Source: Gammaproteobacteria bacterium
GTDB lineage: Bacteria > Pseudomonadota > Gammaproteobacteria > Steroidobacterales > Woeseiaceae
Length of the DNA: 64,000 nt
Assembly (NCBI GenBank): GCA_024640305.1
Contig: JAHEFG010000043.1
Location: 248,001 to 312,000 of the forward strand
Direction: 5' to 3'
This document shows, one piece after another, positions 52,866-62,549 of this stretch. Position numbers and translations under genes: made by a program. The notes under the pieces are model-generated. The model saw nothing but the letters and a program-made list of their open reading frames with translations. It made no database searches and had not been told where the DNA came from. How positions within the stretch are numbered: the stretch's first letter is position 1; each line of letters opens with the position of its first letter.

Positions 52866-53807
52866 ATGAAAGCGCTGTCCATCAAGAACCTCAAAAAAAC
52901 CTACGCTAACGGCAACGTGGCGCTCAAGGGAATTAACTTCTCGGTTGAAGAGGGTGATTTTTACGCGTTACTTGGCCCGAATGGTGCGGGCAAGACTACC
53001 GCGATTGGTATCGTTACCTCGCTCGTCAACAAGACCGGCGGCGAAGTCGAAATATTCGGCCACAATATCGATACAGAGCTTGAAGCCGCAAAGACGTGTA
53101 TCGGACTTGTCCCGCAGGAGATCAACATGAACCTGTGGGAAACCGTGCAAAATGTTGTTCTGAACCAGGCGGGGTATTACGGGCTTGGCCGTAAGCTCGC
53201 GCATGAACGGACCGAAAAATACTTGCGCGCACTTCGACTGTGGGACAGGCGTAATGATGTTTCACGAAGCCTCTCCGGCGGCATGAAGCGCCGGCTCATG
53301 ATTGCTCGAGCCCTGGTGCACGAGCCCAAATTGCTGATTCTCGATGAACCCACAGCTGGTGTGGATATCGAGATTCGTCGCTCAATGTGGGATTTTCTCC
53401 GCGCGATTAACGATGCTGGCACGACGATAATCCTGACTACGCACTACCTGGAAGAGGCGGAGTCACTCTGCCGGCATGTCGCCATTATCGATGAGGGAGA
53501 GATTATCGAAGATGCAAGAATGACCGTCGTACTCAGAAAATTACAACGTGAAGTCTTTGTGCTCAGCCTCGCCAACCCGATCAGCGAAGCACCGGTGCTT
53601 GAAGGCTTCGATACGATACTTCGAGACGACACCGAACTTGAGGTGGGTAAGGAGTCGGCAAGTACGCTAAACGATCTATTCAGGCAGCTTAACGCTCAGC
53701 AGATTGAGGTTGTGAGCCTGCGCAACAAGGCTAATCGGCTGGAAGAGTTGTTTATACGACTTATCGAAAACAAGCATGACGGTTTCAAAGAGATGGCTGG
53801 CCATTGA
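52866..53807 (+). CDS. ABC-2 type transporter ATP-binding protein
   Basis: A 313-residue ATPase. Walker A GPNGAGKTT, signature SLSGGMKRRLMIARAL, Walker B LLILDEPTAGVD and TTHYLEEAE mark the CcmA/DrrA type exporters. The C-terminal extension (about 220-313) is typical of this group. The start MKALSIKNL at 52866 is preferred over an upstream in-frame start. It overlaps the permease gene by 4 bases. Substrate unknown; the gammaproteobacterial YadG/YadH pair is the closest type by organisation. Confidence 0.92.
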   Translation: MKALSIKNLKKTYANGNVALKGINFSVEEGDFYALLGPNGAGKTTAIGIVTSLVNKTGGEVEIFGHNIDTELEAAKTCIGLVPQEINMNLWETVQNVVLNQAGYYGLGRKLAHERTEKYLRALRLWDRRNDVSRSLSGGMKRRLMIARALVHEPKLLILDEPTAGVDIEIRRSMWDFLRAINDAGTTIILTTHYLEEAESLCRHVAIIDEGEIIEDARMTVVLRKLQREVFVLSLANPISEAPVLEGFDTILRDDTELEVGKESASTLNDLFRQLNAQQIEVVSLRNKANRLEELFIRLIENKHDGFKEMAGH

Positions 53808-54577
53808 ATATTTCACTAAATGCAGTCGCGACGATGACGATTATTCGCAAGGAGTTCACACGCGTCGTTCGCATATGGATACAGACTATTGTGCCGCCAG
53901 CCATAACGATGACCCTGTACTTCATTATTTTTGGCAACCTGATCGGCAAACGTATCGGAGTCATGGACGGTTTCGACTACATGCAGTACATCGCACCGGG
54001 CCTGATCATGATGTCCGTGATTACTAACTCTTATGGCAACGTTGTATCGTCGTTCTTTGGCGCCAAGTTTGGCGGTCATGTAGAGGAAATGCTGGTTTCG
54101 CCGATGTCCAATGCGGCGATTGTAATTGGACATGTCGCTGGCGGCGTACTTCGGGGTGTGCTGGTCGGTATGTTAGTGACCATTATCGCTTTGTTCTTTA
54201 CGAAACTTGAAGTGCGACATCCACTCATTATGGTTTCCGTTGTGCTGCTGTCGTCTACAGTATTTGCGCTCGCCGGGTTCATCAATGCCGTGTTTGCCAA
54301 GAAGTTCGATGACATCGCTATTGTGCCAACATTTGTATTGACGCCGTTGACGTACCTGGGGGGGGTGTTTTACTCAATTTCGATGCTGCCCGAGTTCTGG
54401 CAAAACGTATCGCGGGCGAACCCCATCCTCTACATGGTCAATGCATTTCGCTATAGCATCCTGGGCACGTCAGATATTGGTATCGGCTCGGCCTACGCTA
54501 TTTTGCTCGTCTTTGTGACGCTGCTGTTTTCAGGGTGTTTATATCTGATGCGGCACGGAATCGGAATTCGGGAGTAA
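53804..54577 (+). CDS. ABC-2 type transporter permease
   Basis: A 257-residue permease with six predicted membrane helices and the family motif FGAKFGGHVEEMLVSPMSN. The TTG start (53804) overlaps the ATPase stop by 4 bases, a coupling form also seen elsewhere in this window. A later ATG is less likely because it would leave a longer gap. Together with the ATPase it forms a YadGH-like exporter. Confidence 0.9.
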   Translation: MNISLNAVATMTIIRKEFTRVVRIWIQTIVPPAITMTLYFIIFGNLIGKRIGVMDGFDYMQYIAPGLIMMSVITNSYGNVVSSFFGAKFGGHVEEMLVSPMSNAAIVIGHVAGGVLRGVLVGMLVTIIALFFTKLEVRHPLIMVSVVLLSSTVFALAGFINAVFAKKFDDIAIVPTFVLTPLTYLGGVFYSISMLPEFWQNVSRANPILYMVNAFRYSILGTSDIGIGSAYAILLVFVTLLFSGCLYLMRHGIGIRE

Positions 54578-54579
54578 CT

Positions 54580-55251
54580 ATGTGTGGACGCTTCGCTTTC
54601 TATTCCCCGGGTGAAGCAACGGCGGCTTTGTTCGGTGCGAGTGGGGCGCTGGACACCAAACCCCGCTATAACATCGCGCCAACACAAGATATTGCCGCGA
54701 TATGCCTCGATAGGGACGGCGGTCGGGAGCTGCAATCATTTCGCTGGGGACTCGTGCCATCCTGGGCGAAAGATCCGTCTATCGGCAACCGCATGATCAA
54801 TGCACGTGCCGAAACGGTCGCCGAAAAGCCGTCGTTCAGGTCGGCATATCGAAAACGCCGTTGCCTGGTGCTTGCCAACGGTTTCTACGAATGGCACACA
54901 GAAGGTTCGGGCAAGACGCCATACTTCATTTCGCTTACGGATGGTTCTCCGTTCGCTTTCGCTGGGCTATGGGAGCACTGGCACGGCAAAGACAGCGATG
55001 AAACCCTTTATAGCGCAACGCTAATAACAACGGCCGCAAACGAGTTCATGTCAGCATTGCACCACAGGATGCCGATTGTCCTCGATCCCGCCCGAGCCGA
55101 TACCTGGCTGGCCGGGGGTGACGACACTATTCGCAATGCGGCACAGGAAGCGCCCAGTCTCAGGGCCTGGCCTGTTGGGCGCGAGGTAAATAATCCGCGC
55201 AATGAGGGCGTCAATCTTATAGCGTCCGCGGGCCTTACGCTCGAGAACTAG
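54580..55251 (+). CDS. SOS response-associated peptidase YedK/HMCES
   Basis: A 223-residue SRAP domain protein. MCGRFAFYS exposes catalytic Cys2; NARAETVAEKPSF, NGFYEW and HHRMP provide the other conserved residues. It forms a stable crosslink with abasic sites in single-stranded DNA and so protects forks. It starts 2 bases after the permease stop. Its stop shares CTAG with the convergent DAK2-DegV gene. Confidence 0.92.
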   Translation: MCGRFAFYSPGEATAALFGASGALDTKPRYNIAPTQDIAAICLDRDGGRELQSFRWGLVPSWAKDPSIGNRMINARAETVAEKPSFRSAYRKRRCLVLANGFYEWHTEGSGKTPYFISLTDGSPFAFAGLWEHWHGKDSDETLYSATLITTAANEFMSALHHRMPIVLDPARADTWLAGGDDTIRNAAQEAPSLRAWPVGREVNNPRNEGVNLIASAGLTLEN

Positions 55252-57074
55252 TCTGTTGGTGGCTCGGTATGTGGTTGTGTCGAGACTATCAGTGTGCCCG
55301 GGCCACCATGCACTCCCAAACCAGTTCCAAGGCCGGTTATCGTTAACCGGGAGATGTCTGGAATTTGTTCGCGAAGGTGCTGCTCGAGTTCGGCAGCATC
55401 ATCCGGGCAGACCGCGTGAGCGATCGTTATATTCAGGGCGCCATCATCTGCGACACGGCGAGCAACATGGCGTACGAAACGCGCGATGCGGTTTCGCTTA
55501 CCGAGCAAGAAGCTGGCGGTTGCGATGCGACCGTCTGTTGTCGTGCGAATGATTGGCACAAGCCTGAACACATCGGCAATCGTTTTTACCCAGGCTGGCA
55601 GGCGGCCACCACGCACTGCATAGCGCAAATCCGCGAGAATCGCGAACGTGCGCGTTTTCGGTATCAGCGCCTCAACTGCGGCTACTGTTCTTTCTGCGCT
55701 CGTGCCAGCTTTCGCACATTCGGCGGCGAAGACGACCAGCAATCCCTCGCCTGCTGATGCGTTCGATGAGTTGATGACGTGAATTTTTCCGTGCGCATTG
55801 GTCTTTTCGGCAGCCAGTTTTGCCGCAGCGAACGTACCGCTGGCTGCGGCTGTCAGGTTGATAGAGATGACGTTCGCGAAGTGGCTCGCGAGGAATTGGA
55901 ACTGCCGGCGGAAATCACCCGGCGACGGTTGCGACGTAGTTGGGTGGTTCGGGTTGGTGGCAAGTTCAGCAAAGAATTCTTCCGTCGTAATGCTTACCTT
56001 ATCGAGATAGCCACGATTACCGAATTGAATTCGCGCGGGCACCATGTGTATGTCCAGGCGCTCCATATCCTTTTCGGCAATGTCTGCAACTGAGTCCGTA
56101 ATCACGGCAAACCTGCGCGTCTCGTCGTGGCTGGTGTGCAGCTGACGGTGCATGTCATCTGCCTTCTCGCCGCTAACATCACCGTATTCACGACCTGTTT
56201 CGAATACGATCTCGGGGTCGTTGACGTGAATATGGATCCTGGCTTTGCGCTTGGTGCCGGCGAGCACCAGCGAGTCACCGAGCATGGACAGTGCCTCACG
56301 AAGTTTGCGCCGATCAATATCCGCGCCCGTGACAAGACATTCCGTACAGTATCGGTACTCTGAATCTGCGCCGGAGCCGACCGTCAGCATGGGTGCGTCT
56401 TCACCTTGAAGCACGGTTAAATCGGGCTCTTCGGCAATGTGTCCATGACGGATGAAATCAGTCATACCGTGCACGAGTTCGACGAAGCCTTTCGCTCCAG
56501 CATCAACAACGCCTGCTTTGCGCAATTCGTCGAGTTGCTCCTGCGTATTCGCCAGCGCGATTTTCGTCTGTTGCAGCGCGCGCTCCATTACCGTTTGGAA
56601 GTCACCATCGTGGTCGCTGTTGGCCTGCGTACTGAGCGTTTCGGCGAAAGCGGCCATAACCGAAAGAATTGTGCCTTCGCGAGGGGTCGATAGCGCATCA
56701 TGAGCATATTCGCTACCGAGGCTTACGGCTTTGCTAAATGTATAGGTCGTGAACCGTGTCCGGTCGCCGGCGGAATCACTCATCCCCTGAAAAAACTGGG
56801 CGATGATGGCGCCGGAGTTGCCGCGAGCATTATCCAGCAGGGTATCGGCTATCGCCGCCAACAGAGTGCCCAGGTGTTTATCATCCGGTTCCCTGGTTGT
56901 GGTCAGCGCGGCACCAAGTGACAGGCTCAGGTTAGTCCCGGTATCGCCATCTGCGACTGGAAATACGTTGATGCGATTAAGCAATTCCTGCGCACCGATT
57001 ACTCTGTAGATACCCGCCGTGAGCGCATCAGCAAGAGCGGCTCCGTCGAGGTATTTGCTACTGATGTCAGCCAA
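55248..57074 (-). CDS. DAK2-DegV fusion protein (fatty acid kinase-like)
   Basis: A 608-residue fusion. The N-terminal DhaL/DAK2 kinase domain (about 1-200) has FPVADGDTGTNLSLSLG (residues 38-54) with metal-binding aspartates. A FakA-like middle part (about 220-310) follows. The C-terminal DegV domain (about 314-605) begins FAVITDSVADIAEKDMERLD and includes TSQPSPGDF for lipid binding. In Firmicutes, FakA and FakB are separate proteins that phosphorylate exogenous fatty acids; here both are on one chain. Substrate is inferred from the family. Confidence 0.88.
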   Translation of the reverse strand: MADISSKYLDGAALADALTAGIYRVIGAQELLNRINVFPVADGDTGTNLSLSLGAALTTTREPDDKHLGTLLAAIADTLLDNARGNSGAIIAQFFQGMSDSAGDRTRFTTYTFSKAVSLGSEYAHDALSTPREGTILSVMAAFAETLSTQANSDHDGDFQTVMERALQQTKIALANTQEQLDELRKAGVVDAGAKGFVELVHGMTDFIRHGHIAEEPDLTVLQGEDAPMLTVGSGADSEYRYCTECLVTGADIDRRKLREALSMLGDSLVLAGTKRKARIHIHVNDPEIVFETGREYGDVSGEKADDMHRQLHTSHDETRRFAVITDSVADIAEKDMERLDIHMVPARIQFGNRGYLDKVSITTEEFFAELATNPNHPTTSQPSPGDFRRQFQFLASHFANVISINLTAAASGTFAAAKLAAEKTNAHGKIHVINSSNASAGEGLLVVFAAECAKAGTSAERTVAAVEALIPKTRTFAILADLRYAVRGGRLPAWVKTIADVFRLVPIIRTTTDGRIATASFLLGKRNRIARFVRHVARRVADDGALNITIAHAVCPDDAAELEQHLREQIPDISRLTITGLGTGLGVHGGPGTLIVSTQPHTEPPTD

Positions 57075-57082
57075 TTGACCGA

Positions 57083-57691
57083 TTATTCACGCGGCATCAG
57101 GAACGTAGTGCCCCGATATTCAAGAATGACACCGTCGCGCGTTATTTCAGTGACGGTTGGGCCTTCCTCAAGTTGCGATTGCTCGCGAAGCTTTGCCATA
57201 TTGATGAAAACAAAACGTTCTTCCGGAACGTCGCTGTAGACATGAATATCAAGGTGCAGGTCGGTTAACTGCAGTGACCCGTTCAGACGAACCTCGTCAA
57301 TTGTAAGTATTCGTGCTCCTGAGGTTGATGGTGTGGATTTTGCTGCGGCAGGTGCGGCCGTTTCGGCTGGCTCGGCTTCTGTCTCTGCAGCAGGCCGCGG
57401 TTGATTCAGTTTGGCCGCTGCGACCTGTTCCTCAAAGCTGGGTTCGGCGGCGACTGTCATGGCAACTTTGTCTGACGACGGCGCAGTCGTGACAACCTCT
57501 GCCGGCATATCATCACGCAGTAACAGGCCAAGTAGAACCGCTACGTTGACCAGCAACAAGGCGCCGAGAATCCACAACCATTTCAGAGAGCTGGGGTGTC
57601 CCGAGCTGGATGGCACACTGGCAAATTCGGAGTTCGATTGCTGTTGCCGCTCGCTTTCGGATTTTTTCAACGCGTCGAGAATGAATGACAT
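57083..57691 (-). CDS. gspB: GspB-like type II secretion assembly protein
   Basis: A 202-residue protein starting with the family's MSFILDALKKSESERQQ. One transmembrane helix (WLWILGALLLVNVAVLLGLLL, about 38-58), an Ala/Glu-rich periplasmic linker and the C-terminal domain with ILTIDEVRLNGSLQLTDLHLDIHVYSD match GspB. It lies 3 bases after the ExeA-like gene. The pair inserts the type II secretin through peptidoglycan; no other gsp genes are nearby. Confidence 0.88.
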   Translation of the reverse strand: MSFILDALKKSESERQQQSNSEFASVPSSSGHPSSLKWLWILGALLLVNVAVLLGLLLRDDMPAEVVTTAPSSDKVAMTVAAEPSFEEQVAAAKLNQPRPAAETEAEPAETAAPAAAKSTPSTSGARILTIDEVRLNGSLQLTDLHLDIHVYSDVPEERFVFINMAKLREQSQLEEGPTVTEITRDGVILEYRGTTFLMPRE

Positions 57692-57694
57692 GGT

Positions 57695-59371
57695 CTAGTC
57701 CTGGGCCAACCGCGGAACCGACAGGCGAGGCGTGTCGTCCGCTGCGAGGAGTGTGTTAATAATAATCTGGGTTTGCTGGCCTGCTACTCCATCGACATCA
57801 AGGCGATGGTCGCGCTGGAATGCCCGAACAATTTGCTGCAGATTTTCGTCAAACTCATCGGAGCCTGGAAAATCCGTGTGATATGTCGCATCTATTTCCG
57901 CCAGGCTTTGTCGCAGCCAGAGGACATTCGAACCGCGAGAGCCTGGTGCCATTGACACTGCAAAACCATTCGGTGGCCGCCAAAGAAGCATGTATTGGCC
58001 CAGCCACATGTCAGAAACTTCGCCGACAGGGTGGGTGACCATCACACCGCCAATCGAAAGCTCGGCCGTTTGTTCCTCTATCCTGACGAGCACCACGTTA
58101 TGCGTTTGCCCTCTTGCATCGATCAAGGTCAGCACTGCGGGGCGATCGAATTGCTTCAGGTTACCCCAGGAGCCGCGTTGACTCAGGCAGCTGTAACCGG
58201 CTGCCTCAGCCTGGGCGCAGCCAGACTGGTCACCGCCACGATATTCGAGGCCCCATAAACTGAGCAGCGCAGCCATGGCTGATTGGCGGTTGGTCAATTC
58301 CCGGGCAAGCTGAAGTTGATCGTCCAGCGATGCCTGCGCTTCTTCTGGCGCTGGCGTTGGTTCGGATTCTGGCTTTGCTTCCTGTTGCGGTTCTGGTGCG
58401 ACGTCGACCGGCTCTTGTCTCGCCGGCACAGCAGTTTCGGTGGCGGCATCGATCATTTGTTTGCGTTCTTCCAGCAGGGTCAGGAACCCTGCCGAGATGA
58501 CTACGGCGGCGATAACGCCAACGACGGGCAAAGCCCGTCGCAGTGTGTTACCGCTCTCCGCCTTGCCCGTGATTTCGGTAGCTGCTCTACGGACGATGCG
58601 ACGATTCACGCGCCGGCTTTCAATGCTGAATGCACCCAGTAGAGCACGGTCGCAGATAACATTGATGAGCCGCGGCACGCCTTGCGTAAGCCGGAATACT
58701 TCGCGCTTGGCACCGGTGTCGAACACCTCGCCCAAAGCTCCGGCAACCTTGAGACGATGTTCGATGTATTGTGCGGTTTCCTCTTTGGATAAGGGTTCCA
58801 GGTGGTAGCGCCCGGTAATTCGCTGCGCGAGTTGGCGCAAATCGTTTCGCGCCAGAAGTTCGCGCAGCTCCGGTTGACCGATCAACACTATTTGCAGCAG
58901 TTTTTGTTTGGCCGTCTCGAGGTTGGTCAGCAACCGAACCTGTTCGAGAACATCGGGGGCGAGGTTCTGCGCTTCATCGACGACGAGAATTGTTCGCCGG
59001 CCATCTGCATGAGCCTCCAGCAAATAACCGTTTAGCGTGTCGATGAGTGCTTTAATGCTGTTGCGGTCATCAGGTACCGGAATATGCAATTCTTCGCAAA
59101 TCGTGACGAGAAACTCGAGCGCGGATATTTGCGGGTTAAGCACGACAGCCACATTCGCGTTGTTCGGCATACGATTGAGCAGCAATGTTCTAACGAGCGT
59201 CGTCTTGCCGGTACCTACTTCGCCGGTTAGCTGCATGAACCCGCCGCTTTCGGTGACGCCATAAACGAGATGGGCGAGAGCCTCTCCATGGCGCGCGCTC
59301 ATGAATAGATAACGCGGGTCGGGCGTTATCGAAAACGGTTTCTCATTGAGGCCAAAAAAACGGGTATACAT
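57695..59371 (-). CDS. gspA: ExeA/GspA-like AAA ATPase with peptidoglycan-binding domain
   Basis: A 558-residue inner membrane ATPase. Cytoplasmic AAA domain with Walker A GEVGTGKTT (50-58) and Walker B ILVVDEAQN (about 128-136), a membrane helix near 284-305, a Glu/Pro-rich linker, a C39-peptidase-like periplasmic domain (about 355-470) and a C-terminal peptidoglycan-binding repeat (DENLQQIVRAFQRDHRLDVDG). Partner of GspB in secretin assembly. Other ExeA-like proteins exist in pilus systems, so the secretion system served is inferred. Confidence 0.9.
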   Translation of the reverse strand: MYTRFFGLNEKPFSITPDPRYLFMSARHGEALAHLVYGVTESGGFMQLTGEVGTGKTTLVRTLLLNRMPNNANVAVVLNPQISALEFLVTICEELHIPVPDDRNSIKALIDTLNGYLLEAHADGRRTILVVDEAQNLAPDVLEQVRLLTNLETAKQKLLQIVLIGQPELRELLARNDLRQLAQRITGRYHLEPLSKEETAQYIEHRLKVAGALGEVFDTGAKREVFRLTQGVPRLINVICDRALLGAFSIESRRVNRRIVRRAATEITGKAESGNTLRRALPVVGVIAAVVISAGFLTLLEERKQMIDAATETAVPARQEPVDVAPEPQQEAKPESEPTPAPEEAQASLDDQLQLARELTNRQSAMAALLSLWGLEYRGGDQSGCAQAEAAGYSCLSQRGSWGNLKQFDRPAVLTLIDARGQTHNVVLVRIEEQTAELSIGGVMVTHPVGEVSDMWLGQYMLLWRPPNGFAVSMAPGSRGSNVLWLRQSLAEIDATYHTDFPGSDEFDENLQQIVRAFQRDHRLDVDGVAGQQTQIIINTLLAADDTPRLSVPRLAQD

Positions 59372-59409
59372 AAACGTGCGCCCTGACTAAGACACTGATT
59401 CTACATCAC

Positions 59410-60582
59410 TCATGGCCGCGCCAAGGTTCTGGCCCGGCTTACTGACAGCTTGCCGAAGCGATCGCGAATATCGTCGACCGCCCGATCGACAGGATTGTCC
59501 GTTGTTCCCTGCTCGTCAGTGAATAAATCGCGTTGCTCGGCTGGCGACAAATTGCTCCCGCCGACGCCAAGCAATCGAATTTTTGTGTTTGGGTTGCTGC
59601 TCAGCCATGTACGGAGCAGGGTTCGCGCCGTATGGTAGATCTGGTCAGTGCTGTTGACGGGAGGGTGGAGACTTCTCTGCCGCGTACATGTCTTAAAATC
59701 GGCCTGCCTGATTTTGATTTGAACGGTGCCGGCCTGCATTTCTGCTTTGCGTAATCGCTGCGCCGTGGTCTCCGATAACGCAAGCAATTCGCGATCCATG
59801 TCGCCGCGATCGACGAGATCCTGTGCAAACGTTTCCTCGGCGCTGATCGACTTTTCCTCACGCGACGGCACCACAGGTCGACTATCGATGCCGGCGGCGC
59901 GATCTCGCGTGCGCCGCGAGTACCGTCCAAATATAGGCTCGAGGTCCCGGTCATGTGCGCGCCGCAGATCCGCGACAGACCGGATTCCGACTTCGTGCAA
60001 TCTCCCAAGGGTCTGCTTACCGATACCTGGTATGACGGAAACCGGCAATGGATCCAGCTGCTCGCGGCAATTGTCCGCAGTAACGACTGCAAGCCCGTCC
60101 GGTTTGTCCAGGTCGGATGCTATTTTCGCGACCAGCTTGTTTTCGGCAACGCCAACCGATGCCGTCAGGCCGGTGCGCTCTTTAATTGCCTGTTTGATGC
60201 GCCGCGCAATATCGACGCCTGTCCCATGCAGCGTCTGACTGGCAGTAACATCGAGAAACGCCTCATCGAGCGACAGACCTTCAACCAACGGTGTGAACTG
60301 CCGAAAGACGTCGAAAATCTCGGCGGAAACTTCCTTGTATCGTGACATTCGCGGCGCCACGCGAACCAGGTCGGGGCAACGCCGCAATGCATCGCGCATT
60401 GGCATTGCCGAGCGCACACCAAACGCGCGGACTTCGTAGCTTGCGGCAGCGACGACTCCCCGGTTACTGCCCCCGCCCACAACCACCGGCTTGCCGCGTA
60501 GTTCCGGGTTGTCGCGTTGTTCAACAGAGGCATAGAACGCATCCATATCAACATGCAGTACTGTGCGTGTCGCGGCGGTCAC
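59410..60582 (-). CDS. dinB: DNA polymerase IV
   Basis: A 390-residue Y-family translesion polymerase. HVDMDAFYASVE, GVVAAASYEVRAFGVRSAMP and SLDEAFLDVT carry the catalytic acidic residues; helix-hairpin-helix and little-finger regions follow. The GTG at 60582, 4 bases after the ispA stop, fits the family N-terminus (about 10 residues before VDMD); longer in-frame starts lie inside ispA. It bypasses DNA lesions and is often SOS-controlled, though no LexA box is visible here. Confidence 0.93.
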   Translation of the reverse strand: MTAATRTVLHVDMDAFYASVEQRDNPELRGKPVVVGGGSNRGVVAAASYEVRAFGVRSAMPMRDALRRCPDLVRVAPRMSRYKEVSAEIFDVFRQFTPLVEGLSLDEAFLDVTASQTLHGTGVDIARRIKQAIKERTGLTASVGVAENKLVAKIASDLDKPDGLAVVTADNCREQLDPLPVSVIPGIGKQTLGRLHEVGIRSVADLRRAHDRDLEPIFGRYSRRTRDRAAGIDSRPVVPSREEKSISAEETFAQDLVDRGDMDRELLALSETTAQRLRKAEMQAGTVQIKIRQADFKTCTRQRSLHPPVNSTDQIYHTARTLLRTWLSSNPNTKIRLLGVGGSNLSPAEQRDLFTDEQGTTDNPVDRAVDDIRDRFGKLSVSRARTLARP

Positions 60583-60586
60583 AAGA

Positions 60587-61489
60587 TCAGTTGCCACGCT
60601 CAACAATAAAGCGGGCAAGCCAGCTAAGAGGCTCGGCGTCGGCACCGAAGTCGTCGAGATGTTCCAGGGCACCGTTCAATAATTCGTCGCAACGTTGGCG
60701 GGCATTCGCGATACCCACGCGTCCCGGATAGGTCGCTTTGTCGAGGCGCTGGTCGGATCCGGAGGGTTTACCGATGATTTCCGTTGTCCCTTCAACATCA
60801 AGGATGTCGTCCTGAATTTGAAACGCGATGCCGATCGTGCGCCCGAATGCGTCGAGAGCGGAGCTACGTTCGGGAGATAAGTCCGCGCTTAAAGCCGACG
60901 CTGACACAACCGCTGCGTGAATGAGTGCACCGGTCTTCAGTTCGTACATGTGCTCGATTTGCGCGGCGCCAAGCAGCTGTCCTTCAGCGGCGAGATCGAG
61001 CGACTGGCCGCCAGTCATTCCGATGGATCCGCAGGCATCCGCGAGCAGTTTGACGAGCTTTATGCGCGTCGCCGGCGAGACGCCGGTAGCGTCGGCGAGG
61101 ACGCTGAAAGCTAATGGCTGTAACGCGTCGGCGGCGAGGATGGCGGTGGCTTCATCGTATTTGCGGTGCAGTGTCGGTTTGCCACGCCGCAGGTCATCAT
61201 TGTCCATTGCGGGAAGATCGTCGTGTACAAGAGAAAAGGCATGGACGAGTTCTATCGCCGCAGCAGGAGCATCCAGCAAGCCCTCCTGCAAGCCGAGACA
61301 CTCCCCGGCCGCGTACACGAGCAATGGCCGAACTCGTTTGCCACCGTTGAATACGGCGTAGCGCATTGCGTCGTGCAGGCGCTCCGGCTCCTGCGAGGCT
61401 GGCGGCAGAACCTCATCCAGCTTTGTCGCCACGCGCTCGGTGTAGTGCGCTATGCGGTTCTCGAACGATACTGACAAAGGTCGTCCCAC
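60587..61489 (-). CDS. ispA: Farnesyl diphosphate synthase (polyprenyl synthetase)
   Basis: A 300-residue trans-prenyltransferase. First Asp-rich motif DDLPAMDNDD and second QIQDDILDVEG are intact; GGKRVRPLL is the IPP-binding region. Length matches IspA. It condenses IPP and DMAPP, the products of the mevalonate operon that starts 97 bases away on the other strand. The start is uncertain: GTG at 61489 or TTG four codons later. Confidence 0.93.
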   Translation of the reverse strand: MGRPLSVSFENRIAHYTERVATKLDEVLPPASQEPERLHDAMRYAVFNGGKRVRPLLVYAAGECLGLQEGLLDAPAAAIELVHAFSLVHDDLPAMDNDDLRRGKPTLHRKYDEATAILAADALQPLAFSVLADATGVSPATRIKLVKLLADACGSIGMTGGQSLDLAAEGQLLGAAQIEHMYELKTGALIHAAVVSASALSADLSPERSSALDAFGRTIGIAFQIQDDILDVEGTTEIIGKPSGSDQRLDKATYPGRVGIANARQRCDELLNGALEHLDDFGADAEPLSWLARFIVERGN

Positions 61490-61550
61490 AATGTGTTCAG
61501 GGCCATGTAGCGTACACCGATTTGCCGACCTTTGCGCAGGGTGGCTGGGC

Positions 61551-61556
61551 TATAAT
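61551..61556 (+). promoter_or_regulatory. Candidate -10 element of the mevalonate operon
   Basis: A perfect TATAAT lies 30 bases upstream of the mvaD start in the ispA-mvaD divergent gap. No good -35 hexamer is seen at 16-18 bases, so the promoter may depend on an activator. Confidence 0.4.
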
Positions 61557-61586
61557 TCGCATCCCTTTAGCGAAGCAAAGAAACCT

Positions 61587-62549
61587 ATGCGGGCAATAGC
61601 CAGAGCCCAGCCGAATATCGCATTGATCAAGTACTGGGGGAAGCGCGATGCAGGTCGTAATCTTCCGGCGGTCGGTTCAATTTCGATAACGCTTGCGGAG
61701 TTATATACGACGATGTGCGTCGAATATGACGAGACCTTGCTCGACGATGAGTTGATTGTTAACGGTCACGCAGATAGCCGCATGTTACCGAGGATCCAGC
61801 GGTGCCTGGACACTGTGCTCGGTGCGCGCCGCCGCCCGCTGCGCGTGACGAGCCAGTGCAATTTCCCGATTGCTGCCGGTCTGGCATCCTCAGCGTCGGC
61901 GTTTGCTGCGCTCACTGTTGCGGCTGATGCATTGGCTGAGCAAAGACGAAGCACCGATGAGTTGGCGAGCCTCGCCGGTCGCGCATCAGGTTCTGCAGCG
62001 CGGTCGTTATATGGCGGCTTCGTGGAACTGGAGAATCGTGCCCAGGACGTTTCGGTTTCCAGCCTGAGGGCCGCCGCCGATTGGCCGCTACAGGTTGTGG
62101 TCGCCATTACGGCAACAGGGCCCAAGCCCGTCGGTTCGACCGAGGCAATGGAAGTCAGCCGCAAGACATCACCGTTTTTCGAGCGTTGGGTAGAACAGCA
62201 GCCGCAGGATCTGGCCATCGCACGGGAGGCCATTGCCGGCAGCGACTTTGCCGCTTTGGCCGCGATTGCTGAACACAACTGCCTGAAGATGCACTCCGTG
62301 ATGTGGGGATCGCGTCCACCAATGATTTACTGGAACAGCGTTACGCTCGCCTGCATGCAGACAATAAGGAATTTGCAGGAAGACGGCGTCCCGGTGTTTT
62401 TTACGATCGATGCCGGGCCCCAGGTAAAGGCCGTTTGTACTGCCGAAGCTGTGTCGCAGGTGCAACTGGCACTGGCGGACACGACCGGCGTCGAAGCAGT
62501 GATGCTCAGTGGTCTCGGCGCAGGCGCGGCATTGGAGTCGACTGCATGA
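61587..62549 (+). CDS. mvaD: Diphosphomevalonate decarboxylase
   Basis: A 320-residue GHMP-family enzyme that makes IPP from mevalonate diphosphate. ANIALIKYWGKRD-type start (QPNIALIKYWGKRD), VGSISITL, and GLASSASAFAAL are diagnostic. MRAIARAQ at 61587 is the true start; the in-frame extension upstream overlaps the 5' end of ispA. Its stop overlaps the next gene by 4 bases. Confidence 0.94.
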   Translation: MRAIARAQPNIALIKYWGKRDAGRNLPAVGSISITLAELYTTMCVEYDETLLDDELIVNGHADSRMLPRIQRCLDTVLGARRRPLRVTSQCNFPIAAGLASSASAFAALTVAADALAEQRRSTDELASLAGRASGSAARSLYGGFVELENRAQDVSVSSLRAAADWPLQVVVAITATGPKPVGSTEAMEVSRKTSPFFERWVEQQPQDLAIAREAIAGSDFAALAAIAEHNCLKMHSVMWGSRPPMIYWNSVTLACMQTIRNLQEDGVPVFFTIDAGPQVKAVCTAEAVSQVQLALADTTGVEAVMLSGLGAGAALESTA

